From assembly GCA_013396635.1 (NCBI GenBank), contig WBMW01005052.1, forward strand, positions 29,985-93,984: a stretch of DNA of 64,000 nucleotides. Direction: 5' to 3'. Origin of the DNA: Penelope pileata (Eukaryota; Chordata; Aves; Galliformes; Cracidae). Under the pieces are notes generated by a model. The model saw only the letters and a program-made list of their open reading frames with translations, was not told where the DNA came from and did no database searches. How positions within the stretch are numbered: the stretch's first letter is position 1; each line of letters begins with the position of its first letter. Positions 22,246-34,400 of the stretch are shown in pieces. Made by a program: the position numbers and the translations under genes.

Positions 22246-24659
22246 TAAAGAAAAACTGGATTCTAGAGGAGGCTGAAGGACCATATCAGTGAACACAAAT
22301 GGGCACAGTGAACAGCTGCTTCCGGCCTTTTTCTCCCACCCTCCCTACAGAATAAGAGTACTTTGGAGGTAAGAGATTTGTCAGCTCTTTAATAATTCTG
22401 GCTTCAACCTTTCATGCTTTTATCTGGTAAATGTAATATAAAGACTTTGGAGGAAAAAAAAAAAAGAGCTGATATTATAAAGAGAATGTTAGAAGACTCA
22501 AAGGTAAACCTAAGCTGTGTCTCATCAAAGTGCTTTAAAAACCTCATCCCCAAAAAAGAATTTGAAATTCTATGAGCATATTTTGGCACCAGGTGTTTAG
22601 ATGTGTATCCATATTTGAATGTAAAATCACCTTAGACTTTTATGCATAAAAGGTTTTTTTTTTTTTGCTAGCTGAAGTGTGATGCAAATGTAGCTCAAAT
22701 ATTAGAATCACTATCTAAAATCAGTATTCAGCAAGTTTGCCATCCCATTTTGCTTGTTCAGCCATTTTAATGGTTTAATTATTAATGGATTGAAGATGTT
22801 TTCAGTCCAAACATAAATTTGGATATGTAGCTTGCTGAATTGGGTGGGCGTGTGAGCACCTTGACTTGTTAGGTGTGCTGAAAGGTTCAGCATGTACTTG
22901 AACAGCTTCTGCGATTGCAGCAAAATGTAGACCAACATTTTGTCTTGTTCAAGATATTTTTTTTTTACCTGCACTGTTGAACAGAGGAAGGATGATTGTC
23001 ATCTTCTAAGTAGACAGTAATTTGAATAAGAAAGTGAGGAAAATGAAGATTTCCCTACTGATGCATACAAAGATCTCTAGAGAAGCAGCTTTGAGTGGTA
23101 AAATGCAGTATTTTTCATGTGGAAATAGACTGATGGCTTTGGAGTATGTCATCTACACTTCTTTTCCCAGATTTGCAACTGAAATTCTGAGACTGTGCTT
23201 ATTGTGTTCTTCCATCTGCTCCTAAAATCTGCCTTGAAAAGGTAAATCTATTATATTTTTAATCATCTGGGATGGTTTATGGATGAGTAAGAACTGATCA
23301 GTTGCATTGATTTGAGAATGATTTATTAGCTATCGATTTAATACATTATTGGCAAGTAATTAACTTTGCAGAATCATGTAGCTGTTAGGTAGTTGTCTGT
23401 GTCAATACTGCATGATTCAGTTTTTCCTTTGTAATGGGAGCTAAATCTCCAGAGGATGAATAATGATTTCCATTGCCACCACTAAGTTTCATTTGACTCT
23501 AGTGTGACACTTGCCACTGGTCTGATTCTTGCCATGTAGCTGTATGGCAGGAAGCAGTGCAACTGGTGTCAGGAGTGTCACTTAATTGGGAAGTTGTGAA
23601 ACTTCTTTCTGAATGAGAAGTCACGTTTGTGTACTGTGTGACTGCTTTGTCCATGTGGCCTTCATCTGGTAAAGCATGATGTTTTTGGATTTGGAAGGAG
23701 ATTGAGTGCATGCATCGAGGTGGCCAGCAGGCTGCCTCTCTCTGAGCAGATAGTTCTGGGATACTCCCTCTGGACCTGGGCTGGAAGGTGATGCAGCAAT
23801 GTATTTTCTGACCCATGTGTTGGATTTCCTTTTTATGAAAAACAGAAGAGTCTGAATTCTGCCCCAAGAAGTAGCTGAAGCGTTACCAGGAAGTGGAGCA
23901 CTTCTTTGTTCATGAGCATGGCTGCATAAGTCTCCTGTGCGCTCATGAGTTACCTATGCATGAGTTTTGCTGCACTGCAATGTGAACTGACAGGTCTATC
24001 CTTACTAACACTGATGCAGGCAATTTTGCTAGTGCAAAGTTATTCCATTTCAGTGGAGCTAGTCATGCTGAGCATAGCCACTGGAAGGAAGTGGAAGTGT
24101 TCTCTCTTCCCTTTCTTCAATCTTTACAAATATTTGATTACTACTATTACAGGAGGAAAGGTAAAAGCAGAGAAGTTTTAAAATACAGATGATTTGTATG
24201 AAATAACTTGCTCAAATCACTGTTTTCTTTTTGCTCTTGATGCATTGCCACGCACTGAGAAACTGATGTAGCACCCACAAGAGAAGTACTAATGGAAACA
24301 GGGGACAAATGCAGATCAGCTTTGAACCTGATTCTGTTCTCACTGCAGCATTTGTGCTGACATGGCCAGAACTAGTTGCCTTACAGCAATATGACAGCAG
24401 GATAATCCCCCTGAAGTTACTCGTAATCGGTGTTACCACAAATGGGAAAAGAAATGGAGGCAAAGAGCACCCCCTTGTGCAAATGACAAGTTGGTGAGTA
24501 GGATGTGTATGTAATGGGAAAAAAAAACTTTCAGTTTTCACCCGGAGTGATTCTTACAAACATTGATTGCAGGAATTAAAACTGTGTTTTATGAATTTAA
24601 TCATACAGGCAGTGCTGAAACCTTGATGCAGCCATGTGAGCTTAATTGTGTACGGACAA
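22246..24659. other. Noncoding stretch, nothing recognised
   Basis: AT-rich DNA with A-runs (about 22454-22465) and T-runs (about 22653-22666 and 22958-22967). A 122-codon open frame on the minus strand at 23499-23867 has no motif I recognise. I see no transposon. Confidence 0.5.
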
Positions 24660-25077
24660 GGAAAGAGCCTCTGATGTTATCTGGACTTCAGCAAAGCCTT
24701 TGACATGGTCCACCACAGCATCCTTCTTTCATAATTAGAAAGATAGGGATTTGACAGGTGGACTGTTTGGATGAGGAACTGGTTGCAAGATTGTACCCAG
24801 AGAGTGGCAGTCAGTGGCTCAATGTCCGAATAGTGGTGTCCCTCAGGAGTCAGTACTGGGACCAATGCTCTACAATATCTTCATCAATGACGTTGACAGT
24901 GAGATAGAGTGCACCCTCAGCAAGTTTGCATATGATACTGAGCTGTGTGGTGTAGTTGACATACCTGAGGGATGGGATGCTATCCAGAGAGACCTAGACA
25001 GGCTTGAGTAGCGGGCCCAGGAGAACCTCATGAGGTTCAACAAATCCAAGTGCAAGGTCTTGCACCTGGGCTGTGGC
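24660..25077 (+). mobile_element. CR1 LINE, reverse-transcriptase domain remnant
   Basis: This is a decayed piece of CR1 ORF2, the reverse transcriptase used in target-primed retrotransposition. RT landmarks appear in order. 'LDFSKAFD' at about 24681-24704 is RT motif A and is intact. 'SGVPQESVLGPMLYNIFIND' at about 24832-24891 is the motif B region, with QG changed to QE. The motif C position at 24925-24936 reads FAYD instead of FADD. 'AIQRDLDRLE' is followed by a TAG stop, then 'NLM-FNKSKCKVLHLG'. The first part also needs a frame change near 24730. A stop, a frameshift and the substituted catalytic aspartate all show it is inactive. Confidence 0.92.
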
Positions 25078-25116
25078 NGTGAGGGATAAAAAAAAAAAAC
25101 AAGAGGGGGGGGGGGG
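25078..25116 (+). repeat. Poly-A/poly-G low-complexity patch with ambiguous base
   Basis: An unresolved base at 25078 is followed by 12 A (25088-25099) and 12 G (25105-25116). The patch sits exactly where the CR1 jumps from the RT domain to its C-terminal end. It marks a deletion or an assembly weakness rather than a functional element. Confidence 0.85.
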
Positions 25117-25190
25117 ACAGGGGTCTGTGGTGATAGGACAAGGGGAAGTGGTTTGAAACTAAAAGAGGGGAGATCTAGACTGCTGAATTT
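25117..25190 (+). mobile_element. CR1 LINE C-terminal fragment
   Basis: The blocks 'gtctgtggtgataggacaag', 'gggaagtggtttgaaactaa' and 'agatctagactg' match the CR1 ORF2 C-terminal region. The element order continues from 24660-25077 with several hundred bases of CR1 missing between, so these are probably the same copy with an internal deletion. It ends before the normal 3' terminus. Confidence 0.75.
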
Positions 25191-28100
25191 GCTGTCCTCT
25201 TGCCATGATAATGATGTGAGGAGTTGAGCAGCAATTACTGTCATTAAGATAAAACTAAACATTAATGTAGGATGGGTGAAGTGAAAATTGCCCCTTCAGC
25301 GGTTTCTCTTTGGACTTAGTTGCCCCTCCATTTCTACTGCAGTTAAACATGTTCCCCTTGGCAATGCTGGATTTTCCTCTGGCTTGAAACAACAGTCCTC
25401 AGCTATAGAGTTGCTGTCCACTGAGGAAGGATACAGAACTCACAAAGAAATTGGCTTCACTTTTAGGGGTGTGAAGTTAAGCTTTTTTTTTGCCTCTGGC
25501 AAGTGCAATTTTCTACTTGTGAAAATAAAACATATATAGGTATTCTCTGCTATAATAACTATCTTGGGCAATTGGTTTTGACCTTATTGATTTATGGAGT
25601 TAGAAAGAATGAAATTCTCCAGTGAGAGCATTTGAAACATTGCATGTATGTTGGTGGATGAGCACTTACAGGTAACTCCCCTCTGGAGGAACCCCTTTTG
25701 CCTGTCTATATGTTGGGAAGTAGTGCAGTGCTGTGTAAGTGATTCTCAAAGGCAAAACAATTGGTGCAGATGACCCAATCCATAGTCTGTATCTGTAGGG
25801 AGGTTATTTGAAGCTATTCTAGTCTGATTCTGTGGATTCAGCACCCATAAGCAATTGTTTTGCTTCTGTCTTGACTTCAGCTGAAAGGGATTCAGCTCAT
25901 GTGCTCTCAGACCACTTCGGGAGCCAAACCAAATAGGAAGTGGGGATGACTGTGGTGATGCTCAAAAGTCAGTTTCTCATCTGGACTTAGTGGTGGCATT
26001 GACTCAGTGTAGTGCAGTGGGGTGTTTGGAACACTCTCTGAGAGAGATGAAGAACAAGCTGATATTTCTATGAAGTCTTCATCTTTTCAGTGTTGTGATT
26101 CTGCATGAGCTTATCTTTCTCCTCCTCGTTTTCATGCTTTGAACGTGTCTTGAAAATGGAGTTAGTGCTTACTCAAGCATTTCCAGAGTTAATTTAGTTT
26201 TTCTTATGGCAGTTGGGATAACGTCAAGGACCCTACGTTTCAGTGGTCTGGAAAGATTTGCTTTTACAAGAAACTCATAACATTTTTAGCAATCTGAACA
26301 CAACCTGAAAGTTTTTATATTTTAAGTCCATATTTTTACATGGCAGCGTTTTTTGGGTGAGTCATTGTTTTCAACTGAAGCCAACTGCTGACTTCAAAGT
26401 GGAGTTACATTAGAAGTGACTTGGTGGGAGAAATGGGGGAAAAAAAATCTGCCTAATAGAGCATTGGTTGTTTAGGTTCCAATTTTCTAGGAAAAGACAG
26501 GTGGGGATGAGAAGTGACCCAGGAGGAGAATTTTCGACTATTTGTGCTTTTTGGAAGTACCTAAACCCTTCTGCAAAAGGAAGATAGGCTGTTACTGCAC
26601 AGGATGTCCTGGGGCTGGTCTGACAGGTGGTTAGAAGTAATTTGATTTTTGAAGCACAAGAACTCTACTGATTAATAGCTAGAGCCATCTCCAGTGACAT
26701 ATGACTTTAGTGAGGTGTAACAGGGAGAACATTTCATAACTGAGTGATGTTTCAGATTTGTTGGTTTTATGACTGCTATCCCATCGAACAAGCAATTATT
26801 TAAATTCATGTTCTATTCTTAGAACTGCTTGCAGACAAATATTTGAGCAAGTGTTTGCTTTTAATCTGCCTACCTGAAGCAGCCTGGAGGAAACTGGCAG
26901 ATGCTAATAGACTATGTCCCTTTCCTTTTTGCTTAGCACCTAGAGTAGGAGGGGAGAGTTGGCTTAGGTCTGGTGTTTTCTAAATAAGACAGTTCATGGA
27001 ATTCATGAGCGCTCAGAGTAGAGATGCATGATGAAAAACATAAGGGAACATAGGGGAACTAGAAATCAATATGCTACTTATTTTACCTAACGTGAGACCA
27101 ATACACTGTTATTGATATCCAACATCATGCTTCAATAATGATGTTGCAGAGGGTTGAAGATGGTTTCTCACTCTACAAAATGAAGGCACAAATTAAGTGG
27201 AAGTCTTGACAGTTAAAAAGAAAAAGCATACAAGTTTAGAAAATGTTCACAGTGCATCTGTTATAGCTCATAAAGCATCTTAGTGACAGCACAGAACTAG
27301 AACATCTTCAAATTGATCTTCCAATACTGGCATGTAAACGTCTCCATCTCAGTTTATGCTTTGCTGCTTTGCCTTGCCATTTGCCATTTGTTAGGTGAAA
27401 CCAGCTCATCAAAGTATTCTGACTGTAGATGTAGTTCAGTTTGTTCATTTCATTAGGAATTTGTGAAGAAATTTTTGGCTAAGATGGGGTTGAATAGAGT
27501 AATCAAGAAAACTTGCATGCCTGATTGCTTTTTTGAGTCAGGTAATTGGGAGTTGTTTCTTTGGTACCCACAGGGAAAGATGTGAAAATGAACTAGAATG
27601 AAGTGTGGGCATGGGCACTTGAATGAACAGTGCTGTTTACTGTGTGTTTACTGAAGTGTTGCTTCCTAGCCAAGTTGATGCAAGTTAGAAGTATCAGCTG
27701 TCCCAAGTGTGAAGTCATCCAATTTATACCTCTTCTACCAGCGTTTAAGTAAACTCATTTTAATGAATTTAAATGGATTGCTTTAAAAGTAAGTCCAAGA
27801 AGATTGTAAAGAATAGCTTTGTTTCCTGACTTTGTGTTGAGATTCTTTGGCCCATTTCATATTGAGAATTTATTTACTTGGAATTTTCTGCCTGACAGAA
27901 TGGGAAGGTGAACTTCTTAGAATGCAGTTGGTGAGGAAAAAGGAGGAGATGACTGAAGTAGGAAGGAGGAAAAACATAAGCCACCTAAGAAATGAAAATT
28001 TACTGTTCTAGAAATTTTGAACACAAAACATAATGATGTTATTTTGTTTCCAACAGCATTACTGTAAGAGGCACCACTCTTTCCAAATGAGGTATCTCCA

Positions 28101-28489
28101 CATCTGATGGATAAAAGCATGTGTGCAATTAGCTAATATTCTGTTGTATTCCCCTTTTACAAGATGCTGTCATCACATTGTGTGGCAGAACTGAATGTCT
28201 GGGAGATACAGAGGCAACCATGCAGTTAGTCAGGCTCATTCTTCCTGTCCTCAGTTATGCCTTCAGCAGCATTTGACAGCTGACAATGTCTACTTATTAT
28301 TCAGAATAGCTTAGAGGAAAAAGAAATTAGAAAAGTTACAACTTCTTGCTTAGTTATTACAGTCTACTTAAGATATAATAGAATTGAGAATTTTTTTCAT
28401 TTCTGCACTTTAGGAAAAGTACACTAGCTGATGAAATGATCATCGCTATCCCACATAGTGTACTTACTGTTTAAAAGTGTGCACTTGCA
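25191..28489. other. Noncoding stretch, nothing recognised
   Basis: No gene, RNA gene or transposon is visible. The sequence is AT-rich, with sparse short open frames and no CpG-rich patch. Confidence 0.55.
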
Positions 28490-28522
28490 NNNNNNNNNNN
28501 NNNNNNNNNNNNNNNNNNNNNN
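28490..28522. other. Assembly gap (33 N)
   Basis: An unbroken run of unknown bases directly abuts the 5' edge of the CR1 3' end at 28523. The missing sequence is therefore probably more CR1, and the gap size may be nominal. Confidence 0.98.
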
Positions 28523-28660
28523 GATGCCCCCTCCCTGGAAGTATTCAAAGCCAGGCTGGATGGGGCTTTGGGCAACCTGGTCTAGTGGGAGGTGTCCTTG
28601 CCCATGGCAGGGGGGTTGGAACAAGATGATCTCTAAGGTCCCTTCCAACCTGAACCATTT
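28523..28660 (+). mobile_element. CR1 LINE 3' end
   Basis: The sequence runs from 'gatgccccctccctggaagt' through 'ggctggatggggctttgggc', 'aacctggtctag', 'ggcaggggggttggaa' and 'gatctctaaggtcccttcca' to a short 'atttgatgaat' tail. This is the standard avian CR1 3' region, including the end of ORF2 and the 3' UTR. It is less diverged than the other copies in the window. The upstream part is hidden in the N gap. Confidence 0.95.
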
Positions 28661-31111
28661 GATGAATCTGAAGCTGCGCTTGTCCCTTTCTCATCAGCAT
28701 TTCTGTGCATTTCCTATTCCGAATTTCAGCATGTTCGAGGTGTCATTTGAAAATGGGTCCAGTATGAGGAAATACGTTCAAATGCCCTTCTGCTTGATAT
28801 GTAGCCTTTTAACAACTATTTTTATGTACACTTAGCATATTTTGTAACCAAAATATGATAGGTAAAGGATTAGATGTTCATTCTTTTGCAGCTGTTTGAT
28901 TCCTATGAAAGTGGGATGAGTTTTACTTATGTCTGTAGTAGCTAGTATTGCATGGCATCTGGGGGCCAAGGATATTTTTCAGTTCTTTTTCTTTTTTTCC
29001 CTATAAACTGATGTGGCAGGGAGTAGGCTACGTAAAATGTGAGAACTATAAGCATGTATAATGTAGTACAACAAAGAGTATCCCTGAGAGCAACTGTAAT
29101 GTATCTAACAAATAACACTTGCCTCCCTTTTAAGGGAAAGATATTGGGAATAGCAGCTAAATGCTTCATAAATCTTAAAAAGAACAGGAGAGGAAAAAAA
29201 GTTCGTGACTGCAGTTTGATGATTTTTAAAAAAAAAAAAAAAAAAAAAGGACTCTTGGGACAGCTGGGCAAGCTCTCTCAGAATTTCTTGCCTGATTGTA
29301 GAATACATTACTTGATTAAGAGAATAAACATTAATGAACTGTAAAGAAACCTGAAAGTGCAGCATTTTGTGTGTGCGTGTTTAGAAACAGTGACTGAAAG
29401 TCATTAGGAAGAACATCTCTGTTCTCTGTCCTATTTTGGAGTAATGAACTGTTTGCTGAACAGCAGTGGTAAGCACCTGATGGCCACCAGCAGCTCATTC
29501 TCCATGAAAATGACGACGGTTTCACAGAACTAAGTATTGATTCAATTTCTCTTCTTCACTAGGGAATCAGATGGTGCTTTTTGTTTGTTTCTGTGATAAT
29601 GGAAATACCAAAACAAAAAAACCTGAGTCTGTAGGAGCATCATGAGATATTCTGTTGGATGAGTCTTCCCAAGATTAAAGGCCTTTGAGTGTGGAAGGCA
29701 GTGCTGTGCTTAGTGCTCTGGCAGTAGATTTTCTCTTCTCTTATCTGTGGAGAAACATTGCAGACTTGAGTGATGTGCTCTCTTAATCCTGACTGGAGGA
29801 AGAATGTCAGTATTAATATGATTGACTCACTCTTGGGAAGTCTTTGCCTGTTATGAAATGGTCAGATTGGTTTGTATTTGGCCAAATTGGTCAGACTTGG
29901 TTTGTATATATTACTGGTTCTGCAGATGTTAATGAAAAAGGGATCAGGCATTTGAATTATGTGGCTTTTCAATGCTTAAGCAAGTACAAGACAATCCTTT
30001 CCTTTGTCGTTCATCCAAGTACGAAGCCCAAAACGTTCTGGGCCTGTTGCTTTTCTCTTGAAAAGAACTTTTCAAGGAAAAAAAAAAAAAGCTTTTCTTG
30101 CAGCTTGACTTTCCTTGATTTGAACTCTGTCTTTCTAGAAAGCTTCCTTTTGCTCTGTAACTCATGCCAGGATCCACCTTAAACTGAATGTTTTGCCTCC
30201 TTGCTTCCTCTGGAAGCTCACCAGTAGGTTGTAGATATCAGCTACGTTTCCACAAACAGTCAGTCCCCTATTGTACCTGTTGTACCTGGACAACAGATTT
30301 GGGTTGTTCCATCAAAAGTAGCCATAAAAATAGTTTGTAATACCATTTTTTTTTGCCTCAGGAAAGTCTTGCTTTTTATCTAGCTTTGTACTGGAAGCTT
30401 AACCTTCATCTTCATCTCCTTAGGTGAGAAGATAATAAATGAATGCACAGAGGGAAGAAACAACTGTTTCTTCCTCACTTGGACCTTTTGCATGTTGTTG
30501 TGAGTGTGGGTAAAGAGCATGATAAATGTCATGTGATTTTTGGTTAGCCACTGGGTATGTAGCAGTAGCCAGAGTGTTAAGTGTGGGAGGGGAGGAATCA
30601 AGACAATAACATCTTGGGAACGTCGGATGGACCTCGTGCTTCCCATTTGAAGGTCACTTGAACACAAGGCTGAAGGTCTGCTGCTCGTTCATTACTTTCT
30701 GGACAGTGACATTTCTTCTGCAGAGAGCCTGGTGAGTGTTTGTCTCTCCCATTGGAGTGCTGTCAGACCTTAATGAGATGAGGGACAGAGAGCAATCTGT
30801 GAAACAGCCCCAAAGGTTTCTGGGGAGAAGAGAGATTGCTGTGACCGCTATGTGCGCATTTCTTTACTAATGAGACAAAAAGTGCATTGAAACGTGTAGG
30901 TTTTCACAAGAAGTAAACTAACTTAATGATCAGAAGAGTACTACGTTGTCATAAATACGTAACAAACAGTAAATATGTTTTGTTCACAGAAGTGTAGAAG
31001 TGTGAAGCAATAATATGTTCAAGAGTACAAATGTTATTTGCATACAGACACAAGGGATTTTTACTGCTTTACTGAAACCATGGATTCTGGTGAATAAACC
31101 TTTTTAACATA
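28661..31111. other. Noncoding stretch, nothing recognised
   Basis: AT-rich DNA with a run of about 20 A (29229-29248), a run of about 12 A near 30078 and a 29-bp imperfect tandem duplication at 29859-29907. I see no gene or transposon. Confidence 0.55.
29859..29907 (+). repeat. Imperfect 29-bp tandem duplication
   Basis: 'tggtcagattggtttgtat' at 29859-29877 recurs as 'tggtcagacttggtttgtat' at 29888-29907, with one inserted base. It is a local duplication. Confidence 0.8.
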
Positions 31112-31442
31112 TGACGGCTGCTCCGAAAGTAACGTCTCCTATTTTATGATGTTATGGGTATGGCAATGGAGGTTGAACTGTCCCAACATTCTGTTCCATT
31201 TTGTTGCCGTGTGACAGATGGCAGCAGAGGGGCACTCTGACAAAATGGTGTCTGACATGGAAGTGTGGATGGAGCAAAGGTGTGTCGTTGAATTTCTGCA
31301 TGCAGAAAAAATGACACCCATTCACATTCATAGATACTCTCTGAACACATGTGGAGACCAAATGGGATGTGAGCGCAGTGAGGTGATGGGTGATGTGTTT
31401 CAGCAATGGCCACAGTGACAGTGGGTCAGCTCCTCTGGTGAT
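31112..31442 (+). mobile_element. Galluhop-type mariner DNA transposon, 3'-truncated
   Basis: The element opens after a TA (31110-31111) with 'acggctgctccgaaagtaac', the terminal inverted repeat of the galliform mariner Galluhop. It then runs through the transposase N-terminal region to about 31442. There is no matching 3' inverted repeat nearby, and the catalytic DDE/D domain is absent. Mariner elements move by cut and paste through a TA target. This copy is a non-autonomous remnant, cut off soon after the DNA-binding domain. Confidence 0.88.
31218..31418 (+). pseudogene. Mariner transposase N-terminal fragment
   Basis: An open frame of 66 codons starts at the ATG at 31218. From residue 15 it reads MEVWMEQRCVVEFLHAEK, then MTPIHIHRYSLNTCGDQM. 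This is the first helix-turn-helix region of mariner transposase, which binds the terminal inverted repeats. After 'GDQM' the frame diverges from the family pattern ('...TVRRWV'), implying a frameshift or substitutions, and it stops at 31416-31418. Full-length transposases of this group have about 350 residues, so most of the protein, including the catalytic triad, is missing. It is not expected to be functional. Confidence 0.85.
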
Positions 31443-34400
31443 TGCATTTGGAGAAATCTATGTATATATATTTCTTACTGTCCTATGTAAATGAGCTTTT
31501 CTGGTGATTTTTTTATTTCCTCAGGTCATGGCTTCTACTTGCCTGAGTGTTACTGTAATTAGGTGATGATATAGCATCCCAGTAGCTACTTTTAAGATAC
31601 GTAGTTCTGTCACTAGACTATGTTTGGCTTATTTGTTTAAAGTTTATAAAAAAAAAAAAAAAAGTGATCGTTTATTTGAAAGAATCAGATGAGACAACTC
31701 TGGTCTTTGGTACTGTGTAGTATTTGATATCATACCAGGCAGGGAAGAATAGATAGCAGAATGTACAGAAAGTGCCTTTGTAGAAAAGAACTCAGGACCT
31801 CCTAAATTTCTTTATTCTTAATTTGCTTGGCTATTGACATAATTCAAGTCTGTCTTTCCCTGAAAGAGAGACCAACGTACTCTAAGTGGCTTTCAAACGA
31901 GTTATTGTTTGAAGATCTACTACCCAAATCTTAGGGCGCTGGGGAAGCTAAAATTCTCTGAAGTGGTTTGGTAGATGCAGTTACCCAAAAGCTACAGAAT
32001 GGCTCAGTTGATGGTGGAGTACCGGTAGGAGTTTTGACTTTTTCTTTTGTGAAATCATAAGCCATGAAGTTTGAAAGTTGAGAAATAATCTTGACACTTT
32101 GAAAATAAGGTCTGTCCCCTCTGTTTTCTTCAGCTGCACTCATTTTTGTTTTAATTCAATTTTCCCTACATGAAACAACCCCTTTTCAGTCTTATTTTGA
32201 CAGAAAACAAACAGCAAGTTGAGCAAATGAGGTGTGTAACTGTGCAACTTGGACACAAAATGTCAACACACAGTTGGCCTTTTTGCATTTGCAGTTTTTA
32301 TTGCCAAGGGAGTAAGTGACATTCAGCATTGGCTTTGGTATTATGGCATGCTCCTGTAGTGGTGTCCCAGTGCGACAGGCAGCTCCAGAATGAAAGGTGC
32401 GAGGAAAGTGGTTTTTTTTTTTTTTTTTTTGAGTGGTCTCATGATGTTTTCCATTGTGTGCAGGTAACACTGTAAAGTAGTCTAAGCTAAGACAAGTAAA
32501 TTAACTGTTTGTTAACTGGCTTTTTTTACAGGGTGAGAATGTTCAGCAGAGGGGAATGCACAGAGATGAAGGGTGCCTCAGTGGCTGTGGTTTTGGCATG
32601 AGTCCTGGAGATTGAAGGTCATTCAGTTCCTGTCTCTGAGACTTAGGTTGTTTCTTCCTCCCTACCTCTCCTGTATGAAGGACATAGAAAACAGAAAGGG
32701 CTGTGAAGAGCTCAGCTAGTCAGCTACTAAAAGCCACGTTAACACTTAGGCGATCAATTTTCTCATTGATAGTTGCAGTATTCTGGTAGAGTTTAGAATG
32801 GGGTGTAGCAAATGGTCCAAGGTTTAACAGTATGCATGTGGGGCACAAGGCATTCACTAGCCTTTGTAGAAGGGAATGATGCCACTTGTCGCTGTCTAGA
32901 TAGAGAAGTAACTTGAAATTAGACTGAAGAAGGAGAGTTCATGCTGTCTTGGACAAATCTGGCAGTTCCCAGGGGTGTAGCCTTGAATGATAAGCTGGAT
33001 CATCCTATTCTGTCTGTCTTTCAGAATCAATAGTAGATGCTAAAATGAAGTGCTCCCTTGAGCAGTGCTAAATTCTGACAGAGCTGTAAATGCTGCACTG
33101 TGTTCAGTCTTGTGTCAGACCAAGATATACCGCGCTGGCTTACCTCAAACTCTACCTCTAAACTCTAAAGCAAAAACTAAGTTTTAAATCCCAGATCTTC
33201 TTTCAAAAAACAAAATGAAATTTGTTAGAGCTGGTTTTGTGCACAAAACTATGTGTAGATGCACAAAACTGTTCAGTTGTTTTCACTGTCTCAGCTGCAA
33301 GGCTGATGTGCCTCCTACAAGAAGCTCCTTTTGTAACAGCTGGCAAGTGTCACCCCCTCTGTCACCTAGAATATCTATAATTCCACTTGACATAGGACAT
33401 AAACCACAAGTATTCAATGAGTACCATATTTCCTGGCGAACAAGGAAGGCATGCTTCATGTTAGCCATGCTAATGAATAGTCTGGTGGATGTCAGAAGAA
33501 TATGAGATTTATTAGAACAGTTAGTGCAGTGTCCTTGACCTTACATTTTCCTGTGTTGATTGCATCTGGTACACATTCTGTGACCCCAGAATCTGTGTTG
33601 CTGAATAAATTTGCCATTTAATTGTTATTTTACAAAAGAAAAAATTGTCACTTTTTAAATTCAATTTAGCTTCAATTATTCTTTAATTTGGCTCAGCTTG
33701 ACCAGAGATTGTCTCTACAGCTTAGCCTTCTCAATTACAAATATATGTATACACACGCACTGGCCAGCCTCTTGGAGATTTTTCAGATCTATTTTTGATG
33801 CATAGAAATGAATGTTATGAAGGCAGCAAGAGGATTTGTTTTCTCATTGCTAGCCTATTGCACGGGGTGGAACATACTGGCATATGTTGCATGATTCAAT
33901 TTTTACTATGAGTATTTATCCTATAGAGTGACTTTCTTCAAACTAACGTCTTTTAAAAAAAAAAAAAACCTCAAATCTACTTTTTTTGTGCCTTGTATCT
34001 AGCTAGATTAGAGCATTTTTGAATGCAAAGTTATTTGCTTTTGTGCCTAACTTTATGCATGATCTACTTTTGTGTATTTTCAGTCATTATAGGTGCACAG
34101 ATTAAGGCTTCTCTATACCTTGAGCTTGGATTTGAATAAATGTTATGTATTGATTTATAGCAATGAAGGTCTAGATTCTTTTTAACTTTCTTAAATTTTT
34201 TAATTGAAAATCTGGGATGTTTTATTCATTGCTAGTCTGTCTGTTGAAAGGAAAATAATGAAATAACTGAATTTAACTGAGTTCAGGAAAACATTTCATT
34301 TAGAGAACACTGCTACTTCTGTTCTGTAAGCAGTCTGAATAAACTGAATTCTGACAACAGATCTTTGATTAGCTGTCTGACATTTAATAAATGTTTCCAA

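Noticed and set aside
23499..23867. 122-codon minus-strand frame as a possible pseudogene
   Set aside because: I could not relate it to any protein family, and there is no sign of a processed copy such as a poly-A tail.
24814..25011. Open frame as a host gene
   Set aside because: It is CR1 reverse-transcriptase sequence (NIFIND and AIQRDLDRLE motifs), not a host protein.
28523..28660. Gene frame crossing the N gap (28458-28835)
   Set aside because: The readable part is the CR1 3' end, and the frame depends on unknown bases.
29229..29248. Long A-run as the tail of a processed pseudogene
   Set aside because: No polyadenylation signal or gene-like body lies upstream; homopolymers of this sort occur all through the window.
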